A stretch of 9,335 nucleotides of DNA from an uncultured Oscillospiraceae bacterium (GTDB lineage: Bacteria; Bacillota; Clostridia; Oscillospirales; Oscillospiraceae): positions 1 through 9,335 of the forward strand of contig CAJTYK010000062.1 in NCBI GenBank assembly GCA_910584285.1, given 5' to 3'. Positions 5,635-9,335 of this stretch are shown here, in pieces (the stretch's first letter is position 1; every line of letters begins with the position of its first letter). The position numbers and the translations under genes were made by a program. Under the pieces are notes generated by a model, which was given only the letters and a program-made list of their open reading frames with translations, was not told the origin of the DNA and ran no database searches.

Positions 5635-5996
5635 TTGCTCCCCTCCGGCGTCCGCAGCACTTTTTCCATGGGCTTTCCCTTGGCCAGCTCGTCCACCAGC
5701 TTGTCCAGATAGCGGGCCTCCCGCATCAGTGGGTCGGTCACCTCCTCCACCCGGACGCCGCACACCACGCCACGGATCAGCGTCCGATCCGGGTTGGGTC
5801 GGGGCGCCTGACGGAAGAAATCGCCGTAGGTGAGATCCGACTCCAGCAGGCTGTCCAGCTCCGGCTGGGTGTAGCCCGTCAGCCAGCGGGTCACGGTATC
5901 CACCTCGGCCTTGGTGCGGCCCTTCTTCTGGGCCTTGCTCACCAGCAGGCCATACACTTTCGCAAAGCCCATCTGAAATACCTTTGCTTCCGCCAT
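5631..5996 (-). CDS. DUF2200 family protein (121 aa)
   Basis: The product follows the DUF2200 pattern throughout: KVFQMGFAKVYGLLVSKAQK near the start, KGRTKAEVDTVTRWLTGY (residues 25-42), FFRQAPRPNP (60-69), LIRGVVCGVRVEEVTDPLM (73-91) and RYLDKLVDELAKGKPMEKVLR near the end. Length is normal. The family is cytoplasmic and of unknown function. The start at 5996 is preferred because the upstream extension is the shadow of the neighbouring nucleotidyltransferase and GGAGGGG lies nine bases before this ATG. It is 29 bases downstream of the nucleotidyltransferase gene, sharing its promoter, and overlaps the next start codon. It appears intact. Confidence 0.88.
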   Translation of the reverse strand: MAEAKVFQMGFAKVYGLLVSKAQKKGRTKAEVDTVTRWLTGYTQPELDSLLESDLTYGDFFRQAPRPNPDRTLIRGVVCGVRVEEVTDPLMREARYLDKLVDELAKGKPMEKVLRTPEGSK

Positions 5997-6025
5997 TGCA
6001 TCTACCCCTCCGTTTTCTCCGCCTG

Positions 6026-6805
6026 TCACGGCTGGTAAACCTTCTCCAGCTCCAAAATGATGGACTGGATATCTGCTGCCGCCTGCTCCGGTGCGTGGTA
6101 CAGATCCTGAAACAGCTTCTCCAAATTCTCCTCGAAGTGGTCGGGCAGCAGTGCGCACCGTTCCCGGCAGAGCTGAACCAGCCGTTTTTCCCCCGGATGG
6201 GTCGCCTCGTTCAATGCGAATAAAAAGTCAAAATAGGTCTCCAGAAAACCCGCTGTCCGGTGGTTGACGCTCACCAGATCGCCACGCTTCACCGCCTTTA
6301 CAAGCTGTGCGTCATAGGCGGGCATGGCGCCGTGGAGCAGCCCCCAGCCCCGGGCCAGGATGTTCTCCCTCAACTGGCGGGGATAGGGTACGGAAAACCG
6401 CTCCTTCGCCCGGGCCAGGCGGCCGTCCCGGTCATAGACCACCTTGCAGGTAAGCAGGTTGTGCCACATACAGGTGGTGTAGGCGTTGCGGGCCTGGAAC
6501 TGTTCCACCACCTGGGCCACATCGGCGGCGAAAGCGTCCAAGTCCCGGTAGAGGATATCTATATCGATCCCGTTGTTTAAACGGCAGTTGTCTTCGTACT
6601 CCCAGAAGTGGTTGCCGATCTCCATGATGGAACAATACCGGGACAGAATCGTTCTGCGTATCTCCTCCGGCACCGGCCCCCGGCAGTAGAGGTACACATC
6701 GTAATCGGATGCCTCGTCAAATTGTTCCCCGGCGCGGGAGCCGCCCAGGGCAAGGGCCTCTACCTCGTCCAGCGCGCAAAGCTCCTGGAACAGCTGATTG
6801 ATCAT
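6026..6805 (-). CDS. DUF4037-type nucleotidyltransferase-fold protein
   Basis: The N-terminal half is a Pol-beta-type nucleotidyltransferase. It has GGSRAG at 21-26, the two metal-binding aspartates in SDYD (D34, D36) and a third carboxylate in the GIDIDILY strand (D81 or D83). The C-terminal half, about residues 100-259, is helical and resembles DUF4037-type proteins and aminoglycoside or streptomycin adenylyltransferase relatives. The target (a small molecule, tRNA or protein) cannot be told. The start ATG at 6805 is preferred over GTG codons four residues upstream because AAGGTGG then lies about eight bases ahead. A good promoter lies 37 bases upstream. All visible catalytic residues are present, so it is probably active. 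Confidence 0.8.
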   Translation of the reverse strand: MINQLFQELCALDEVEALALGGSRAGEQFDEASDYDVYLYCRGPVPEEIRRTILSRYCSIMEIGNHFWEYEDNCRLNNGIDIDILYRDLDAFAADVAQVVEQFQARNAYTTCMWHNLLTCKVVYDRDGRLARAKERFSVPYPRQLRENILARGWGLLHGAMPAYDAQLVKAVKRGDLVSVNHRTAGFLETYFDFLFALNEATHPGEKRLVQLCRERCALLPDHFEENLEKLFQDLYHAPEQAAADIQSIILELEKVYQP

Positions 6806-6841
6806 GCACTGCACCACCTTTTCCCCTATAAATGTTTTTTG

Positions 6842-6870
6842 ATTTTACCATGTCCTCATGCAGAAATCAA
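6842..6870 (-). promoter_or_regulatory. Promoter for the nucleotidyltransferase-DUF2200 operon
   Basis: On the minus strand TTGATT (complement of 6865-6870) and TAAAAT (complement of 6842-6847) are separated by exactly 17 bases, matching four and five of six consensus positions. It points at the nucleotidyltransferase gene. Its -35 lies five bases from the ribosome site of the divergent DUF3991 gene, so it may have been captured or created at a junction with mobile-element DNA. Confidence 0.6.
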
Positions 6871-6889
6871 TTCCAAAGGAGGCGTCAAA

Positions 6890-7411
6890 ATGCCCTACAT
6901 CCATTTCACAGAAGCACAAAAGCTCCGGGCCAACGCGGCAGACCTGGTGGAGTTCCTCCGATTCAAAGGGGAACTGCTGATCCGCGAAGGGTCGGAGTAT
7001 CGTCTGTCCAGCAACCACAGCGTCACCGTCCGGGGCAATGAGTGGTACGACCATGCCACCGAGAAGGGCGGCGGGCCCGTGACTTTTCTCAAAGAGTTCT
7101 ACGGGATGAACTATCAGGAGGCAGTGCTGACGCTGCTCAACGAGGACGCCGGCCAGCTCTGCCCCCAGGCAACCGCACTCCGGGAAAACGTGAAGAAAGA
7201 ATTTGTCTTGCCGCCCGCCAACGAGAACAACAGGCGGGTGTTCGCTTACCTGCTGAAGCATCGCCACCTGGATCGGGAGGTGCTCACCATCTTCGTCCGG
7301 TTGGGGCTGATCTACGAGGATCAAAAATATCACAACGCAGTCTTTGTGGGGATGGAGCCGGAGGGCAAACAGGAACAGGAGGAGGTTCAGCATGAACAAA
7401 CACTATCATGA
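6890..7411 (+). pseudogene. DUF3991/toprim mobile-element gene, 3'-truncated
   Basis: The first about 158 residues match the N-terminus of DUF3991/toprim proteins carried by integrative elements of Clostridia: MPYIHFTEAQKLRANAADLV, YRLSSNHSVTVRGNEWYDHA (residues 38-56), GGGPVTFLKEFYGMNYQEAV (60-79), RRVFAYLLKHRHLDREV (115-131) and YEDQKYHNAVFVG (142-154). The zone around 38-80 resembles a DnaG-type zinc-ribbon domain without the cysteines. Homology then stops, and a glutamine/glutamate-rich tail (KQEQEEVQHEQTLS) leads to TGA. The toprim domain with its acidic catalytic residues, expected next, is missing. AAAGGAGG seven bases before the ATG is an excellent ribosome site, so a short product might still be made. 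The function in intact elements is presumed to be DNA processing. Confidence 0.8.
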
Positions 7412-7496
7412 AAGGCAGAGTTCGTCATGCCCCAACAGTTTATTATCCTGGGCAAAAGCCTCACCGATAAGGATATCCTGCTGTTTGCCATTTTGA
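7392..7496 (+). pseudogene. Short 5' fragment of another mobile-element gene
   Basis: An excellent ribosome site (AGGAGG, 7380-7385) precedes an ATG that overlaps the end of the DUF3991 relic and reads MNKHYHERQ before entering the shadow of the sulfotransferase-like ORF, stopping after 34 residues. The placement suggests that a third element gene began here and was cut at about 7412-7420. Only six to nine residues look genuine, so no family can be named. Confidence 0.35.
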
Positions 7497-8494
7497 GAAC
7501 GCAGTCGGGGTATCTGGGCGGGCTGGATCACGCCGCGCGGATCTATCCGGCGCTGTTTTTCCAACCCCATTTCGGGATCATCCACTATAAGCTGTATCCG
7601 GACGAAAAGGGACGAACAGTCATTGAGTCGGCGGAGTACGACAAGATACGCAATTCCCCCATTTTCAAGGCATTCAAATACGTCAAGACCTTTACCCCCA
7701 TGCGCCGGATCACCACCAGCTACGCCGCCACCATCCGCTGGCAGATCGAGCAGCGGGGGCTGCTGGAGGGACGGGAGGATCAGAAAGACACCATCATCCC
7801 GGATATGGCGATGGATCGGGTGCTCAACCGCAGCTTCATGATCAATCCGGAGGATCGGCTGTTCAAGGACAGCGTACTGGTGCGCTTTGAGGACGGCAAG
7901 ACCAACCCCCGGGCCACCTTCACCGCCCTGGCGGCGTTTCTGGATATCCCCTATACGGAGAGCATGACCTACTGTTCGGACAAGGGCGTGCGCGATGTAG
8001 AGACGGCGGTGGGCAACGTCATCGGCTTTGACACCGCCACTGTCTACCGGACTTATGACCAATATGCCGCCTTTGAGGAGCGGGCCTTTGTCGAGTTCTG
8101 CCTCCGGGATGCCTACAAATATTACGGCTATGGGTTCAACTACTATGACGGCGGGCCGGTGGACGAGGAGCGGCTTAAGGAGTGGCTTAAGGGGTTTACC
8201 CAGCTTGATGACTTTATCGAGACGTCCTGGCGGAAAAACGTGCTTTTAGGAATGAATTTGAAGCTGCGTGTGAACGGAGAACCCATTGACGTGGGCATTG
8301 AACAAGGGATGTCGGAGGAGACAAAGCGCATCATCATGGATGGAATGCGGAAGAAAACCCACGAGGTTCGCCTGCGTGTGGGGCGATTGATGATCGACGG
8401 CCTCTACTTCGTCAACAAAAACGGCCAGCCCTTGCGGATGATGCCCCGGCTGGAGTTGGATCCGGCCCTGCTGCAGGAGCCGCTGTACCACTGA
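7427..8494 (+). CDS. Sulfotransferase-family protein, probably N-terminally truncated
   Basis: Sulfotransferases move sulfate from PAPS to a sugar, lipid or other acceptor. The clearest family mark is the C-terminal block at residues 152-180 (VRFEDGKTNPRATFTALAAF, then LDIPYTESM), the usual 'yEdL...NP...tl..i..FLgi' region. RRITTSYAATIRW (93-105) may correspond to the PAPS 3'-phosphate zone. The usual N-terminal loop (PRSGTT-like) is absent. The ATG has no good ribosome site and lies directly against the truncated mobile-element genes. The true N-terminus was therefore probably lost and this start is nominal. The last about 110 residues (250-355) form an extra domain I do not recognise. The stop overlaps the ribosome site of the APS-kinase-like gene, which fits a PAPS-supply partnership. 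The family call is moderate. Confidence 0.55.
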   Translation: MPQQFIILGKSLTDKDILLFAILRTQSGYLGGLDHAARIYPALFFQPHFGIIHYKLYPDEKGRTVIESAEYDKIRNSPIFKAFKYVKTFTPMRRITTSYAATIRWQIEQRGLLEGREDQKDTIIPDMAMDRVLNRSFMINPEDRLFKDSVLVRFEDGKTNPRATFTALAAFLDIPYTESMTYCSDKGVRDVETAVGNVIGFDTATVYRTYDQYAAFEERAFVEFCLRDAYKYYGYGFNYYDGGPVDEERLKEWLKGFTQLDDFIETSWRKNVLLGMNLKLRVNGEPIDVGIEQGMSEETKRIIMDGMRKKTHEVRLRVGRLMIDGLYFVNKNGQPLRMMPRLELDPALLQEPLYH

Positions 8495-8503
8495 GGAGGA
8501 CAT

Positions 8504-8791
8504 ATGAAAAAAGGAACCGTATATTTTTTCACGGGCCTTGCCGGCGCGGGCAAGACCACCATCGGGGGGCTGTTCTATCAGCGGCTGAAAGCCCGCAAAC
8601 CCAACGTATTTTGCGCGGACGGCGACGCCATGGACGGCGTAATTGAGCGTTCCGGCTATTCCACCGCTTCACGCAAGCGGGAAGCTGGGCAGCTATTCCA
8701 TTTTTGCCGTGCCCTGACCGAGCACGTCAGTTCTACAGCAAGGCGTTTTTTGACGCGTTTGCCCGGGCTCATGACATGGAGATCGAGCTGA
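8504..8791 (+). pseudogene. Adenylylsulfate-kinase-like N-terminus, broken by a deletion
   Basis: APS kinase phosphorylates adenylylsulfate to PAPS. The Walker A loop GLAGAGKTT (residues 11-19), the DGD motif (39-41) and YSTASRKRE (52-60) fit the CysC fold, and FHFCRALTE (65-73) continues its helix. After about residue 74 the protein falls into a frame with no family resemblance (SSTARRFLTRLPG) and stops at residue 95; the family is usually about 170-200 aa. The lid and the sulfate-binding residues are missing. GAGGAGG eight bases before the ATG overlaps the upstream stop, so the gene once belonged to the sulfotransferase operon. Activity is unlikely. Confidence 0.72.
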
Positions 8792-8859
8792 TGCCCATGG
8801 ACATGAAGGATTATTGGAACAGTCAGTTTTACTTTGATTGCTACTTATACAAACGGTAG
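8716..8859 (+). pseudogene. C-terminal fragment of an unidentified protein
   Basis: In the frame shifted relative to the kinase, the sequence reads as convincing protein to TAG at 8857-8859: RQFYSKAFFDAFARAH, MEIELMPMDMKDYW and a tail FYFDCYLYKR. The composition and natural-looking end indicate the genuine C-terminus of another gene, joined to the kinase by a deletion near 8720-8730. The aromatic tail is reminiscent of SAM-dependent methyltransferases or other Rossmann enzymes, but this is too short to name. It has no start of its own. Confidence 0.5.
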
Positions 8860-8893
8860 GCCCGTTTCTAAGACCGCTCAGAGGAGGAACCTT

Positions 8894-9335
8894 ATGCTCC
8901 ACGAACTCACCAAGCCCCAATTTGATGCGCTGTTGGAGCTGCTTTTCCCGTTCGGGCAGCCCGCCGCCCTGGCGGAGGATACCATCCGGGAGCTGGAACA
9001 GCTGGGCTATCTCTCCCATGGCCGGCCCACCGCCGCCGGACAGGAGGCCATGGAGCCCTACCGCGTCCGGCGGGCGGTGTTCCTGGCCGCCGGCTTCGGC
9101 AGCCGTCTGGCGCCCATCACCTTCAACACCCCCAAGCCCCTGGTACGCGTCCACGGGAAGCGGATTATCGACAGCCTGCTGGACGCCTGCCTCGCCGCCG
9201 GAATCGAGGAGATCCATCTCGTCCGGGGCTATCTGGCGGAGCAGTTCGACCAGCTTCTCTACCAGTATCCCATGATCCGATTCCTGGAAAACCCGGTTTA
9301 CAACGAGACCAACAACATCTCCTCCGCCCTGTGCG
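8894..9335 (+). CDS. LicC-like nucleotidyltransferase with extra N-terminal segment, 3'-truncated by window edge
   Basis: Enzymes of this kind load a sugar phosphate, phosphocholine or phosphonate head group onto a nucleotide for surface polymer decoration. The nucleotide-binding signature is present: LAAGFGSRLAP (residues 64-74) with NTPKPLV (78-84), K81 being the conserved lysine. ENPVYNETNNISS (132-144) is characteristic of the LicC/phosphocholine cytidylyltransferase branch. The first about 58 residues are a separate helical segment (PQFDALLELL, IRELEQLGYLS, AGQEAM) resembling a winged-helix or MarR-like fold, a fusion seen in some clostridial LicC-type proteins. GAGGAGGA six bases upstream sets the start. 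The frame is open to base 9335, with the rest of the catalytic domain outside. The substrate is not decided; choline phosphate or aminoethylphosphonate are the leading candidates. Confidence 0.82.
   Translation, partial: MLHELTKPQFDALLELLFPFGQPAALAEDTIRELEQLGYLSHGRPTAAGQEAMEPYRVRRAVFLAAGFGSRLAPITFNTPKPLVRVHGKRIIDSLLDACLAAGIEEIHLVRGYLAEQFDQLLYQYPMIRFLENPVYNETNNISSALC

Noticed and set aside
7406..8062. 218-codon minus-strand ORF beneath the sulfotransferase-like gene
   Set aside because: Shadow frame; the plus-strand reading carries the family motif and matches operon direction.
8670..8716. Third-frame reading LGSYSIFAVP joined to the 8716 fragment as one protein with a single-base insertion
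   Set aside because: The kinase frame retains family resemblance through about 8722, so a deletion junction there explains the data better than a point frameshift.
1..9335. CRISPR arrays, tRNA or rRNA genes
   Set aside because: No regularly spaced repeats and no cloverleaf or rRNA-like stretches were found on reading either strand.

Overview
The window looks like chromosomal DNA from a GC-rich gut Clostridia lineage, most likely Oscillospiraceae (Flavonifractor/Lawsonibacter-like). The reasons are strong AGGAGG-type ribosome sites, a DUF4250 mini-protein, a CmpB-type membrane protein, MobP3 relaxase and DUF3991 mobile-element relics, and an IS200-type tnpA start typical of Firmicutes. The assignment rests on remembered family patterns, not on a search.

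Bases 1-4035 are ordinary housekeeping DNA on the + strand: the 3' four fifths of alaS, a 28-base palindrome on its stop codon, a DUF4250 protein, a small cupin, a HIT-family hydrolase, a GC hairpin, then a separately promoted CmpB-like membrane protein with a strong intrinsic terminator.

Bases 4036-7411 are a scar field of mobile-element relics mixed with accessory genes. In order they are: an IS200-like left end with a ribosome-site-masking hairpin and only the first 14 recognisable codons of tnpA; two small minus-strand genes (65 and 54 aa) with their own terminator; a 24-codon plus-strand mini-ORF; a MobP3-type relaxase that has lost its start codon and catalytic middle; a truncated minus-strand gene whose start resembles a formate/nitrite transporter; a minus-strand DUF2200 gene and a DUF4037-type nucleotidyltransferase gene that share a good promoter; and the first part of a DUF3991/toprim gene.

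Bases 7412-9335 belong to a cell-surface or small-molecule modification locus on the + strand. It holds a sulfotransferase-like ORF that probably lacks its N-terminus, an adenylylsulfate-kinase-like N-terminus fused out of frame to the tail of an unrelated protein, and the start of a LicC-like sugar/choline-phosphate nucleotidyltransferase with an extra N-terminal helical segment. An APS kinase makes PAPS, the donor for a sulfotransferase, and a LicC-type enzyme makes CDP-activated head groups, so the locus was probably once devoted to decorating a surface polymer. In this copy two of its three genes look damaged.

No complete new system is evident. The main point of interest is the density of deletion junctions. 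Several leave gene ends neatly fused, which is either real reductive decay of an integrative element or an assembly artefact that read mapping would expose.
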